64,000 bases of DNA from Microbacterium sp. SLBN-154 (GTDB lineage: Bacteria > Actinomycetota > Actinomycetes > Actinomycetales > Microbacteriaceae): the NCBI RefSeq assembly GCF_006715565.1, contig NZ_VFNL01000001.1, positions 1,116,001 through 1,180,000 on the forward strand, written 5' to 3'. Below, in pieces: positions 50,659 through 64,000 of the stretch (its first letter is position 1; every line of letters starts with the position of its first letter). The translations under genes were made by a program, and so were the position numbers. The notes below the pieces were generated by a model that did not search any database, was not told where the DNA came from, and saw nothing but the letters and a program-made list of their open reading frames with translations.

Positions 50659-51186
50659 GTGACCCGACACGCCTCCCCCCGCCACGCTGTCCTCGCGATG
50701 ACCGTCGCCGCCCTTTCCCTCCTCCTCGGCGGCTGCGCCGCCGAGGCCGCCACCACCTCGGTCGCGGTCGACACACCGACCCTGTCGGTGGAGGTCTCGC
50801 CCGAGGCATCCGTCGTCCCCTCCGTCTCGGCGACCGACATCGCCGCCGGAGAGATCGACGAACCGGTGCAGGTGGCCGTCGCACCGGGCGCGGAAGGGGT
50901 GGGGGTGACGTTCCGCGAGATCACCCTGCAGCCGGGCGCCGGCACGGGCGAACACTGTCACGCCGGCCAGCTGATCGCGGTGGTCAAGGAGGGCGCGCTC
51001 ACCCACTACGCCCCCACCCACCCCGACGGTGTGCGCGTCTATGAAGCCGGCGAGGCGATCATCGAGGGCGCCGAGTACGTGCACCAGGGTGTGAACGAGG
51101 GCGATATCCCCGTCGTGCTGTGGGTGACGTACGTGATTCCCGAGGGGGAGCCGCTGGCCGAGACCGACCTGGCCAACTGCGGCTGA
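50659..51186 (+). CDS. Cupin-domain lipoprotein
   Basis: A 175-residue exported lipoprotein. GTG 50659 (MTRHASPRHAVLAMTVAALS) gives a basic n-region and lipobox LLGGC. A single cupin follows: GEHCHAGQLIAVVKEGALTHY supplies the metal-His set (as GEHCHAGQLI and then EYVHQG). Small-molecule binding or dioxygenase-like activity is possible; the ligand is unknown. It is divergent from the glycine-rich gene and convergent with ppx. Confidence 0.85.
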   Translation: MTRHASPRHAVLAMTVAALSLLLGGCAAEAATTSVAVDTPTLSVEVSPEASVVPSVSATDIAAGEIDEPVQVAVAPGAEGVGVTFREITLQPGAGTGEHCHAGQLIAVVKEGALTHYAPTHPDGVRVYEAGEAIIEGAEYVHQGVNEGDIPVVLWVTYVIPEGEPLAETDLANCG

Positions 51187-51189
51187 GCG

Positions 51190-52146
51190 TCAGACGCCGG
51201 CGCCGGAGGGCGCCGTGCTCCACGACAGCGACTCGATGTAGCGCAGCAGCACGCCCTCGCGGAGGGCCCAGGGCGAGATCTCGAGCTCATCGATCTTCAA
51301 CATCGTCATCGCGGTGTCGAGCACCACGGCGGCCGCGACAATCTGGAAGGTGCGGTCGGCAGTGATGCCGGGGAGCTCCTGGCGCGCGGTTGCGGGGATG
51401 CGGGCGAGCCGTGGGATCCACGACGCCAGTGCGGCGCGGGGGAGCAGCATCCGTTCGCTCCCGGTCCAGCCCGGGGAGGGGTAGCCGGCGAGCTTCGCCA
51501 GCGAGCGGATCGCCTTGGACGACCCCACCACGTGATCGGGTCTGTCGAGGGAGCGGAAGCGGCCGATCACCGGCTCGAGGGTCGCCTTCGCATGGGCGCG
51601 CAGGCGCTCGACGGCATCCTCGCCGGGCGGGTCGTCGGGCATGAACTGCACCGTCATGCGTCCGGCACCCAGAGGGACGGATGCCGCGGCCTCGGGCAGT
51701 TCGTCGGACCCGGCCGCGATCTCGAGCGAACCGCCGCCGATGTCGAACAGCAGGATCTGACCGGCCGACCAGCCGAACCAGCGCCGGACGGCGAGGAAGG
51801 TGTAGCGGGCCTCGGCCTCACCGCCGAGCACCTGCAGCGGCGCGCCGAGCGCGGACTCCAGGCGCGCGATGACCTCGGGACCGTTCGTCGCCTCGCGCAC
51901 GGCGGAGGTGGCGGTGGCCAGGAGCTCCTCGACCTTCTCGTCAGCGGCGACCTGGCGTGCCTCGGCGACGGCGTCGACGAGCGCGGTCACGCCCTCCTCG
52001 GTGATCGAGCCGTCGGGGGCGAGGTAGCGCATGAGGCGCAGCACCGTGCGCCGGCTCGTCGTACCGAGCGGGCGCCCGCCGGGCTGCACATCGGCGACGA
52101 GCAGGTGGACGGTGTTCGAGCCGATGTCGAGGACTCCGAGGCGCAC
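51190..52146 (-). CDS. Ppx/GppA-family phosphatase
   Basis: A 318-residue polyphosphate or (p)ppGpp phosphatase of the ASKHA fold with GTG start at 52146. VLDIGSNTVHLLVAD is phosphate loop 1, LFDIGGGSLEIA is loop 2, and GSSKAIRSLAKLAG is the adenosine-like motif. About 310 residues is the short actinobacterial form, without the C-terminal HD domain of E. coli Ppx. Hairpin repeats lie upstream in the gap to coaA. Confidence 0.93.
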   Translation of the reverse strand: MRLGVLDIGSNTVHLLVADVQPGGRPLGTTSRRTVLRLMRYLAPDGSITEEGVTALVDAVAEARQVAADEKVEELLATATSAVREATNGPEVIARLESALGAPLQVLGGEAEARYTFLAVRRWFGWSAGQILLFDIGGGSLEIAAGSDELPEAAASVPLGAGRMTVQFMPDDPPGEDAVERLRAHAKATLEPVIGRFRSLDRPDHVVGSSKAIRSLAKLAGYPSPGWTGSERMLLPRAALASWIPRLARIPATARQELPGITADRTFQIVAAAVVLDTAMTMLKIDELEISPWALREGVLLRYIESLSWSTAPSGAGV

Positions 52147-52198
52147 GGGTTCAGGCTAGCGGGCACGGGTGTCGGGCGGGTGTGGCGCGGTCGCTGTG

Positions 52199-52370
52199 CC
52201 GAACTCCTGCGATCCGGGGCGTGGGGCGTCCGGACGGGTCGTTTTCGGCGGTGCAGGGCCGGTTCTGCAGGAGTTCGGGACGGGTAGCGCGGCGCAACTC
52301 CTCAGATTCGGGGCCGCCGGGCCGGATCCGGCCGGATTCACGGCCGACGCCCGCAGAATCTGAGGAGTTG
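52199..52370. repeat. Two tandem hairpins sharing an AACTCCT core
   Basis: CCGAACTCCTGC (52199-52210) pairs with GCAGGAGTTCGG (52267-52278), and CAACTCCTCAGATTC (52295-52309) with GAATCTGAGGAGTTG (52356-52370). Both stems are perfect and share AACTCCT. They fill most of the gap between the divergent ppx and coaA genes. Probably a REP/BIME-like element. Confidence 0.9.
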
Positions 52371-52421
52371 TGACGCCGCCGACCTCGCGGCGCCCGAGGA
52401 TCGGGGCGGCCGGTGGTTACG

Positions 52422-53381
52422 ATGAGCGCCATGTCTCTCGACGAAGCGACCACCGACCTGGCACTCTCGCTGTACCGGGAGATCGCCCGCGACGACTGGG
52501 CGCGGATGGCTGCGGGGATCCCGCAGCCCCTCACCGAGACCGAGGTCGTGCAGCTGCGCGGGCTCGGCGACCGGCTCGACATCGCCGAGGTCTCCGAGGT
52601 GTACCTGCCGCTGTCCCGGCTTCTGTCGCTCTACGCCCAGGCCACCAAGCGCCTCGGCGCCGAGACGAGCGCCTTCCTCGGCGAGGCCGACACCACGACA
52701 CCGTTCGTCATCGGCGTCGCCGGGTCGGTCGCGGTGGGGAAGTCGACGATCGCACGCCTGCTGCGCGAACTGGTGAGCAGGTGGCCCGGCACGCCACGCG
52801 TGGAGCTCGTCACCACCGACGGCTTCCTCCACCCCAACGCCGAGCTGGAGCGCCGCGGGCTCATGGCCCGCAAGGGCTTCCCGGAGTCGTACGACCGGCG
52901 CGCGCTCGTGGAGTTCCTCACCGACGTCAAGAGCGGGGCGGTCGAGGCGCGCGCACCGTTCTACTCGCACGTGAAGTACGACATCGTGCCCGACGCGCAC
53001 GTGACGGTGCGCCGCCCCGACGTCGTGATCGTCGAGGGGTTGAACGTGCTGCAGCCTCCGCCGGCGCCGAACGACGTGGCCGTCAGCGACCTGTTCGACT
53101 TCTCGATCTACGTCGATGCCGAGACCGAAGACATCGAGTCATGGTTCGTGCAGCGCTTCCTCGCCCTCCGCCACGCGGCGTTCAGCGATCCGAACTCGTT
53201 CTTCCGCGTCTTCGCCGAGCTGAGCGACGAGGAAGCCGTGACCACCGCGCTCGGCTACTGGAACGACATCAACCTGCCGAACCTCGAGGCGAACGTGCTG
53301 CCCACCCGGCATCGCGCGACGCTCGTGCTGCGGAAGGCGGCCTCGCACGCCGTGGAGAGCGTGCTGCTGCGGAAGCTCTGA
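52422..53381 (+). CDS. coaA: Pantothenate kinase (type I)
   Basis: A 319-residue kinase for the first step of coenzyme A synthesis. P-loop [12 protein letters not shown], then [13 protein letters not shown] and [17 protein letters not shown], and the VEGLNVL strand are all typical of CoaA. Starts at 52413 (GTG), 52422 (ATG) and 52431 (ATG) are in frame; I chose 52422. Type I kinases are feedback inhibited by CoA. The gene is divergent from ppx. Confidence 0.95.
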   Translation: MSAMSLDEATTDLALSLYREIARDDWARMAAGIPQPLTETEVVQLRGLGDRLDIAEVSEVYLPLSRLLSLYAQATKRLGAETSAFLGEADTTTPFVIGVAGSVAVGKSTIARLLRELVSRWPGTPRVELVTTDGFLHPNAELERRGLMARKGFPESYDRRALVEFLTDVKSGAVEARAPFYSHVKYDIVPDAHVTVRRPDVVIVEGLNVLQPPPAPNDVAVSDLFDFSIYVDAETEDIESWFVQRFLALRHAAFSDPNSFFRVFAELSDEEAVTTALGYWNDINLPNLEANVLPTRHRATLVLRKAASHAVESVLLRKL

Positions 53382-53388
53382 TCTGCGG

Positions 53389-53667
53389 TCACCGCGAGGA
53401 GTCGCGGTCGGGCTCGGCGGCTCCCGGCACGGCGTCCGCGGGGTCGGCGGAAGCGGGGGACGACTCGGCCGGCACGCTGTCGGCGGGCGGGGCGGCTTCG
53501 AGTCTCGCGAGGAGGCGGTACTCCGACAGCACGCGTGCGAGATCGTCCGCTTCCCGGCGGGCTCGCGCGGCGAGCTCGGGATCGCGTGCCTCGACGCGCC
53601 GCGCGAAGCGGAGCGAGCGGTGGTGTGCGCGCTCGAGCTGTCTGATCGCGATCTTCAGCTCTCTCAT
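53389..53667 (-). CDS. Small coiled-coil protein of unknown function
   Basis: A 92-residue cytoplasmic protein from ATG 53667 (MRELKIAIRQLERAHHRSLR). The first 65 residues are an Arg/Glu-rich helix with coiled-coil character (RFARRVEARDPELAARARRE); the last 30 are a Pro/Ala/Ser/Asp tail. A longer start at 53721 is in frame but adds an unconvincing basic segment. Unrecognised family. Confidence 0.6.
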   Translation of the reverse strand: MRELKIAIRQLERAHHRSLRFARRVEARDPELAARARREADDLARVLSEYRLLARLEAAPPADSVPAESSPASADPADAVPGAAEPDRDSSR

Positions 53668-53753
53668 CCGACCCCTCGACACGGCCCGCGACGCCGAACC
53701 CGCCGCGCGACCGTGCCGCAACTATAGTCCCGCCCGCGACCTCGGGCTCCGAC

Positions 53754-59029
<5,276 letters not shown>

Positions 59030-59033
<4 letters not shown>

Positions 59034-60115
59034 CTCGCCCCTTCGGTTGCAGGTCGCCGTCGTGACGCGCCGACGGCGGCGGTGTAGACGGCGTCCAGCC
59101 GCCCTGTGATCGCGACGGGATCCGTCGCTTCGCGCGCCCATGCTCCGCCGTGCCGAGACAGGCGCAGGCGCCGCTCCCGATCGGCCAGGAAAGCCCGCAC
59201 CGCCTCGGCCGCCGCTGCGGGCGCGTCGGGGACGGCGAGCACGAGGTCGTGCCCGACCGGGCCGAGGGTCTCGGCCACGGCCTCGGACGTCACGCAGGGC
59301 ACTCCCGCCGCCATGGCCTCCATCACCGCGACCGACTGGCCCTCCCAGCGGGAGAGCTGGACGTAGATGTCGGCCCGGGCGAGCAGGCGACGCTTGTCGT
59401 CGCCGAAGACCGGAGCAAGGAATCTCAGATTGGCGGGGGCATCGGAGATGAGCCGTCGCGCGCCATCCGGATCGTTGTGATCGACGTCGCCGTGCACCAC
59501 GAAACGCATCTCGGGGAGGTGGCGGGCGAGCGCTGCCGTCCGATCAAGACCCTTCTGATACACGTCGAAGCGGGTCAGGGTCACCGCGATCGGGGTGAGG
59601 GAGCGGCTGCCGGTGTGCCGGGGGGTGTGTCCGGGGTGCGCGGGGAGGGGATTGTGCACGATGGTGGTCCGTGCCCGCGCGACCAGGGTGCGGACGTCGC
59701 GTTCCTCGATCGCGGAGAGGCACACCACGCGGGCCGCGTGCTGCAGCGCGGTGCGCTCCACGAGCGCGATCCAGACCGCCTTGCGTACCCGGGCGCGCGC
59801 CCGCCCGGCCGGCGCGAGCCCGGAGTGGGGCGAGACGACGTACGGAATCCCGGTCATCCGACAGGCCGCCGCCGCGACGGCGTGCAGCGGGCGGTACACC
59901 GAATGCAGGTGGACGACCGACGGGCGCTGCCGGCGAAGAGTGCGGATGACACTGATCGCCGTGGCCGGAAGGCCCGCCCGCCCGCGCCACGTGGCATCGA
60001 GCACGTCGACGTCGTGACCGGCCGCACGCTGCGCGTCGCACAGGGTGGCCACGACCGCCCCGATGCCGTCCAGAGGGGAGACGGCGGTGGCGAGATCGAT
60101 GTGCAGGATGCGCAT
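59030..60115 (-). CDS. GT4-type glycosyltransferase
   Basis: A 361-residue GT-B glycosyltransferase. The N-domain begins MRILHIDLATAVSPLDGIGA, the acceptor side has VHLHSVYRPLHAV and SPHSGLAPAG, and the nucleotide-sugar site is around LSRWEGQSVAVMEAMAAGVP (E-x7-E type). I chose the ATG 60115 (MRIL). Its stop overlaps the giant protein's ATG, and the next small gene lies 1 bp upstream. It probably adds a sugar in exopolysaccharide assembly; donor and acceptor unknown. Confidence 0.92.
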
Positions 60116-60116
60116 G

Positions 60117-60314
60117 TCAGCCTCCCAGCACCACGAAGCGCAGGGCGATGATGAGCAGAGCGAGGGTGATCGCCGCCCCCGCGACGATGCGCAGGGCCAC
60201 GCGCACGCGCGCGGAGAAGAGCCCGACGACACTGACCGTCCAGCTGGCCACCGCGAGCACCACCGCCCCCACGCTCGCCGCGAGGAGGGCGGGGGAGAGG
60301 AGGAATTCCGTCAC
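60117..60314 (-). CDS. Small membrane protein (two segments), unknown
   Basis: A 65-residue protein from GTG 60314 (MTEFLLSPALLAASVG) with two membrane helices (about 8-28 and 37-60). Its start overlaps the previous stop (GTGA) and it ends 1 bp before the glycosyltransferase ATG. Its place in the tightly packed operon suggests an accessory membrane role. Confidence 0.75.
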   Translation of the reverse strand: MTEFLLSPALLAASVGAVVLAVASWTVSVVGLFSARVRVALRIVAGAAITLALLIIALRFVVLGG

Positions 60315-60637
60315 CGCGACACCTCCCGCACCGCCAGCGCGGCCGCCGCGACGATCGCGACGACTCCGACGACGAGCGCCGGGTGGAACAGGCCCACCAG
60401 GAGGAGCGCCTGCGCGATGACCGTCGCCGTCCCGAGGCCCAGGCCCAGCACCAGGACGAGCGTCTGTGCGGTGGGGCGTTCCCCGGGCAGCGCGAGGGCG
60501 ACGGCCATCCCTACGCCGAAGAGGGTGAAGGGCGCGACCACGAGTAGGGGGCCGACACCCTCGGCTCCGCTGGCGGACAGGCCGACGGCGGCCAGGGCCC
60601 AGGCGAGCAGGAACACGGTGGCGAGTTCGCGGGTCAT
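60311..60637 (-). CDS. Small four-helix membrane protein, unknown
   Basis: A 108-residue protein from ATG 60637 (MTRELATVFLLAWALA) with three to four hydrophobic helices and short loops (GERPTAQTL). It is translationally coupled to both neighbours (ATGA and GTGA). It is not recognised; the context is exopolysaccharide export or polymerisation. Confidence 0.75.
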   Translation of the reverse strand: MTRELATVFLLAWALAAVGLSASGAEGVGPLLVVAPFTLFGVGMAVALALPGERPTAQTLVLVLGLGLGTATVIAQALLLVGLFHPALVVGVVAIVAAAALAVREVSR

Positions 60638-62460
60638 GAGGCACCCCCCACGCGGTAGACGACCCCGCCGGGGTTCTCGCACACCGCGGTCATGCCCGGA
60701 TCAGCGGCCAGCTCGCGTTCCAGCATCGTCGGCCACGCGGCCGGGGCACCCAGAGATCGCACGACGAACTGCAGCTGGGGCTCGGTGACGATGAGATACC
60801 GCGGTCGGGGGGTGTCCTCGAGGCGGGCCCTCAGATCGTCGGCGGTGTCGGCGTCGAAGGCTCGCTCGTTCGCGGAGAGGTGCAGGTGGTCCGCGATGTC
60901 GCGGAACTGCCAGGCGAGGTGAGGGCTCACCGACAGGAGCGTCGACCCGGCCGGGGCGCGGTCGTAGAGGCATCCGGCCAGCGCGATCTCATCGGGAGTC
61001 ACGCGCTCGAACGGCTCGTTGCCGTAGCGGGCGACGAGGAACGGTGGCACACAGGCCACGGTGATGATGATGACGGCCGCCCCCGCGGCGCGGCCGAGTC
61101 CCCGCCGCGTGACGAAGAGCTTGGTGAGGAGCATGGCGAGGAACGGTGTGGCGAAGACCAGGACCCGCAACACCCCCTCGCCGCCGTAACTCTGGGCGAA
61201 CAGGAGGAACCCCGGGGCGGCGGCCAGGAGCGGCAGCGACAGCTCGATGCGCCGGTCGCGGACGAACTCGGCGATGACGCCCCCGGCGGCGGCGAGGACG
61301 ACCGCGAGCGTGAAGCCCATGCGCACGGCCACGACCGTCTGGTGCTCGGCGGAGCCGCCGGTGCGGTCGGCGATTCCGGCGGAGAGATTGCCCACCGGGT
61401 CACCGACTCCGCCGAAGACGTCGGCGACGAACGGGATCCAGAAGTCCGACGCCCCCCACGAGACCCAGACGAGGGCGGTGACCCCGACGATCCACGCCGG
61501 CAGCATCCACGGGAGTCGCCCCGCGTACCACAGCACGGCCAGCTGGACGGCGATCACGAACGGTGTGAGCTGGTGGGTCATCGCCACCGCGGCGCAGAGC
61601 ACGACGACCGATCCGACCAGCAGCAGCGCATCCGGAATGCGGGCGCGCACGAGGGCGGCGTCACGGATTCCCGGTCGACGGGGCCACAGCAGCCCGCCGC
61701 GTCTGAGCAGCCCGTCGCGCGTCGTCCACAGCGCCGGTGGTCGATCCGACAGCGTGAGCACGATCGCGATGATCGACAGCCCCAGCAGGAGAGCCAGGGA
61801 CTGCGGTGCGAAGTAGTCCTGTCCGAACCAGTCGATGAGCGGGAAGAACCACACAGCGAGCCAGGGAGCCCGCCACGATCCCCGCCACAGAACCACGCAG
61901 CGCCGGGCGATCACGAGGATCACGGGGAGCATCGCCAGCACGAAGAAGATCGGCGCGAACCGCAGCACCGGCTCGGGCACGGTCTCGCCGGCGGGTGAGA
62001 ACGCCGACGCGGTGACGACGAAGAATGCCGGCCAGCTGAACCGGGCGCCCAGGCTCGGGAGGACGTCATGGTTCTCCATGACGTGCGCGGTGTACCCGGC
62101 GTGCAGCCACGCGGTCGGAAAACGTGCGAGCTGCTCGAGGACGATCATCGTGCCGTGCACGACGAGGGCGAAGGCGCCGGCCAGGAGCCCGAGCGTCCAC
62201 GGATGCTCCTCGGGCAGGCGGAGCACGAAGACGAAGGCCCCGGCGAGACACAGCACGGCGACGAACAGCGAAGCCGGCCACACCGTCACCACGGCGAAGT
62301 GGAGCGCGGCCACCACGAGGGACGCGGTGGTGAACAACAGCGGTCGCCGCGTGAGCGCGCCGCGGGGCCCGGGGCGCCCTTTCAGCGCGGACGGTGGAGA
62401 CCCCGCGGACGCCGCCCGGGTGGGTGCGGGCGCCGTGTCGCGCGAATACTCAAGGACCAT
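60634..62460 (-). CDS. Large multipass membrane protein of the exopolysaccharide cluster
   Basis: A 608-residue protein with about 11-12 membrane helices (about 40-480) and a soluble C-terminal part (about 490-608; DRAPAGSTLLSVSPHLAWQF, RYLIVTEPQLQFVVRSLG). An N-terminal cytoplasmic tail is Pro/Ala-rich. The layout recalls membrane glycosyltransferases and polysaccharide polymerases, but no catalytic motif is certain. It overlaps the flippase gene by 11 bp and the next small gene by 4 nt. Confidence 0.8.
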   Translation of the reverse strand: MVLEYSRDTAPAPTRAASAGSPPSALKGRPGPRGALTRRPLLFTTASLVVAALHFAVVTVWPASLFVAVLCLAGAFVFVLRLPEEHPWTLGLLAGAFALVVHGTMIVLEQLARFPTAWLHAGYTAHVMENHDVLPSLGARFSWPAFFVVTASAFSPAGETVPEPVLRFAPIFFVLAMLPVILVIARRCVVLWRGSWRAPWLAVWFFPLIDWFGQDYFAPQSLALLLGLSIIAIVLTLSDRPPALWTTRDGLLRRGGLLWPRRPGIRDAALVRARIPDALLLVGSVVVLCAAVAMTHQLTPFVIAVQLAVLWYAGRLPWMLPAWIVGVTALVWVSWGASDFWIPFVADVFGGVGDPVGNLSAGIADRTGGSAEHQTVVAVRMGFTLAVVLAAAGGVIAEFVRDRRIELSLPLLAAAPGFLLFAQSYGGEGVLRVLVFATPFLAMLLTKLFVTRRGLGRAAGAAVIIITVACVPPFLVARYGNEPFERVTPDEIALAGCLYDRAPAGSTLLSVSPHLAWQFRDIADHLHLSANERAFDADTADDLRARLEDTPRPRYLIVTEPQLQFVVRSLGAPAAWPTMLERELAADPGMTAVCENPGGVVYRVGGAS

Positions 62461-63799
62461 GGGTCACCGCCCGGGTCGATCCGCGGCGTCCGCCGGAGAG
62501 GGGGATGACCACGGCGAGGGCGACCACCTGTCCCGCCGCCCATGCGAGGGCCATGCCCAGCGCGCCGCCGTTCGGCACGGCCCAGGCGGCGATGCCGAGG
62601 ACCGCCGCCGCGTGGGTGACCTCGACCAGGGCGATCCGTCCGGTGCGCCGTGCGGCGCGAAGCCCCGCCAGGCGCAGGATGAGTATCGCGCGGAGGATGG
62701 ATGCCGCGGCGAAGACCTGCAGCACCGGTGCGCCCTGCGCGGCATAGGTCGGACCGAGGAGCGCGAGGATCGGTTCCGCGAAGATCGCCAGGACGGCGGC
62801 GCCGACGGCGACGACGACGAGGGTGCGCGCGGTCACCCGGTGCGAGAGTTCCTCCCGGCGCTCGGGGGTACGGGCCAGCTCGGTCGCGAGCGGGACGGCG
62901 GCATTGTGGGCGAGGGTGTCCAGCACCAGCACGATCGCCCACGCCGCCGCGAAGACGCCGGCCATCTCGGCGCCCGCCCAGGCGAAGACGATGAAGGGCA
63001 GGAGCGTCGTGCACGACTGCAGCGCGACGACCCCGATGTAGTCCGCGGCGAGGAAGCGCGCATCGTCGCCGCGCCGCGTGCCGACAGCGACGGCCGGCTC
63101 CCGGGGCGGGGCGATCCGCGGGAGGGCGATCACGAGGGCCGCCACGGGGACTACGAGAGCGATCGGCGCGAAGGTCGCGAGAACGATGGCGTCGCCGCCG
63201 GGGACCTCGCCGGGTCGTGCCGTCGCGGGCAGGAGAGCGACCGCACCGACGAGCGCCGCGATCTTCAGCACGGCGTATCCGCTGTTGAGCGCGGGGACGA
63301 GCGCCGTGCGACGGCGGGCGATGAGAAGGGCGTCCTTTACGGCGAACGCCGTCCAGGCCACCGCGCAGGTCACGAGGAGGGGGAGCGTCTGCGGAACGAT
63401 CGCGGTGCGAACCGCGAGGACGTCCATCGTCACGACGATCGCACTCACCACCGCACCGACGGCGAGCGTCGCGCCCGCGGCGAGAGCCCACAGGCGGAAC
63501 GCCGCGGCGCGGCCGTCTCCCGACGCGCGGGCGAGGAGGACGCCCGCCGACTGGTAGAGGTTCAGTTGGCCGAGGCCGGCGATCGTCAGCACGATGGCGA
63601 CCGTGGCCGTTCCCGTCCCGACCGCCTCCACCGGCAGGAGGCGCGCGGCGACGACCCAGAAGGCGAAGCCCAGCGCAGCGGTGACCGCGGTGTTGACGAG
63701 CATCAGGTGGCTGCCCCGCAGTGCCGGATCGGCCCACTCTCGGGCGATCAGCGCCGCGATGCCGCGGCGCTCGGTGATCGTGCGGTGCGTGGCGATCAT
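62450..63799 (-). CDS. Polysaccharide flippase-like protein (MOP superfamily)
   Basis: A 449-residue membrane protein with 12-14 hydrophobic segments. The N-terminus LMLVNTAVTAALGFAFWVVA and the paired-segment pattern are typical of Wzx/PST-type oligosaccharide flippases. It starts ATG 63799, overlapping the TGA of the partial gene at the window end, and overlaps the next gene by 11 bp. It probably moves lipid-linked sugar units across the membrane. Confidence 0.85.
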   Translation of the reverse strand: MIATHRTITERRGIAALIAREWADPALRGSHLMLVNTAVTAALGFAFWVVAARLLPVEAVGTGTATVAIVLTIAGLGQLNLYQSAGVLLARASGDGRAAAFRLWALAAGATLAVGAVVSAIVVTMDVLAVRTAIVPQTLPLLVTCAVAWTAFAVKDALLIARRRTALVPALNSGYAVLKIAALVGAVALLPATARPGEVPGGDAIVLATFAPIALVVPVAALVIALPRIAPPREPAVAVGTRRGDDARFLAADYIGVVALQSCTTLLPFIVFAWAGAEMAGVFAAAWAIVLVLDTLAHNAAVPLATELARTPERREELSHRVTARTLVVVAVGAAVLAIFAEPILALLGPTYAAQGAPVLQVFAAASILRAILILRLAGLRAARRTGRIALVEVTHAAAVLGIAAWAVPNGGALGMALAWAAGQVVALAVVIPLSGGRRGSTRAVTHGP

Positions 63800-63999
63800 C
63801 CGGCCGCTCCCGCCTCGTACCGATGGACATGCGACATCGCGGGCGGTGCCGTGAGAGGTCGGCGTTCGGGCCGGATGCGAGCGTCGAGATACCCGACGAC
63901 CGTTGCGGCGAGCCCGATGACGATCACGCCGGCGCGGGCGAAGGCGGCGGGCCGGAGGTGCAGCAGCCCCTCACCGAGGGCGCGGATCGTGGCGTCGAG
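63796..63999 (-). CDS. C-terminal end of a membrane-associated protein (cut by window edge)
   Basis: 68 codons of a gene whose start is beyond the window. The visible end has one hydrophobic segment (AGVIVIGLAATVVGYLDARI) after LRPAAFAR, then a short basic cytoplasmic tail ending HRYEAGAAG. The stop overlaps the flippase ATG (ATGA), so it belongs to the same operon. A glycosyltransferase or other polysaccharide protein is possible, but the family cannot be read. Confidence 0.6.
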   Translation of the reverse strand, partial: LDATIRALGEGLLHLRPAAFARAGVIVIGLAATVVGYLDARIRPERRPLTAPPAMSHVHRYEAGAAG

Positions 64000-64000
64000 A

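Noticed and set aside
49088..50662. Plus-strand frames across the glycine-rich gene
   Set aside because: Pro/Ala/Arg-rich antisense shadows of GGC/GCC repeats; the minus strand has a signal peptide and anchor.

Overview
The window is high-GC DNA with dense, mostly overlapping genes, many GTG starts, an rplM-rpsI-glmM block near coaA, and actinobacterial families throughout (DUF305, CsoR/CopZ/CopA, BLUF, LacI/sugar ABC operons, LADSG-type wall anchor). This fits a chromosomal segment of a Microbacteriaceae-like actinobacterium, probably Microbacterium; the assignment is by gene content and style only. No rRNA or tRNA was seen.

Layout. 0-1.4 kb: a BLUF photoreceptor (cut by the window edge) translationally coupled to an 86-aa protein, then a MazE/MazF-type toxin-antitoxin pair behind a palindromic operator. 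1.6-5.4 kb: a membrane polymer-forming protein, an SdsA-type alkyl sulfatase and a DUF305 lipoprotein. 5.4-12.7 kb: a PucR-like regulator, two HSL-family esterases, a ribose-type sugar uptake system in which permease and ATPase are one polypeptide, and a formylglycine-generating enzyme (FGE). 12.8-20.1 kb: a LacI-controlled operon of sugar-binding protein, two permeases, a GH51 arabinofuranosidase and a Cys-type sulfatase that needs the neighbouring FGE. Identical LacI boxes lie upstream of the operon and of lacI. 20.2-26.5 kb: a copper-resistance operon (copZ, secreted protein, copA, copB-type ATPase, csoR) with CsoR-like boxes.

26.5-31.1 kb: a repeat field, then an ABC transporter plus histidine kinase/response regulator operon on the minus strand. 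31.3-38.4 kb: a 33-codon ORF with a strong terminator, a repeat array, a second LacI-led sugar operon (binding protein, two permeases, GH32-like hydrolase) and an IS481-family element. 39-44.5 kb: AraC/GyrI-like regulator, FUSC protein, ArsR-like regulator with M23 peptidase, BCCT transporter. 44.7-53.4 kb: rplM, rpsI, glmM, amino-acid permease, wall-anchored glycine-rich protein, cupin lipoprotein, Ppx/GppA phosphatase, coaA. 53.4-64 kb: a minus-strand surface/exopolysaccharide cluster with a 1759-residue secreted sugar-dehydrogenase/PKD/NPCBM/FG-GAP protein, a glycosyltransferase, small membrane proteins, a large multipass protein and a flippase.

The most unusual structure is a dispersed repeat of exactly 21-bp period, core GCGAGGGTGCACTCCC, about 36 copies in five arrays. 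Where both orientations occur, forward copies precede inverted copies. Four arrays are intergenic. One lies inside the copB-type gene, where it encodes an in-frame heptad-repeat, His-bearing N-terminus. Two further repeat families (a 114-bp tandem repeat that includes a copy of a response-regulator 3' end, and paired AACTCCT hairpins) add to the picture.
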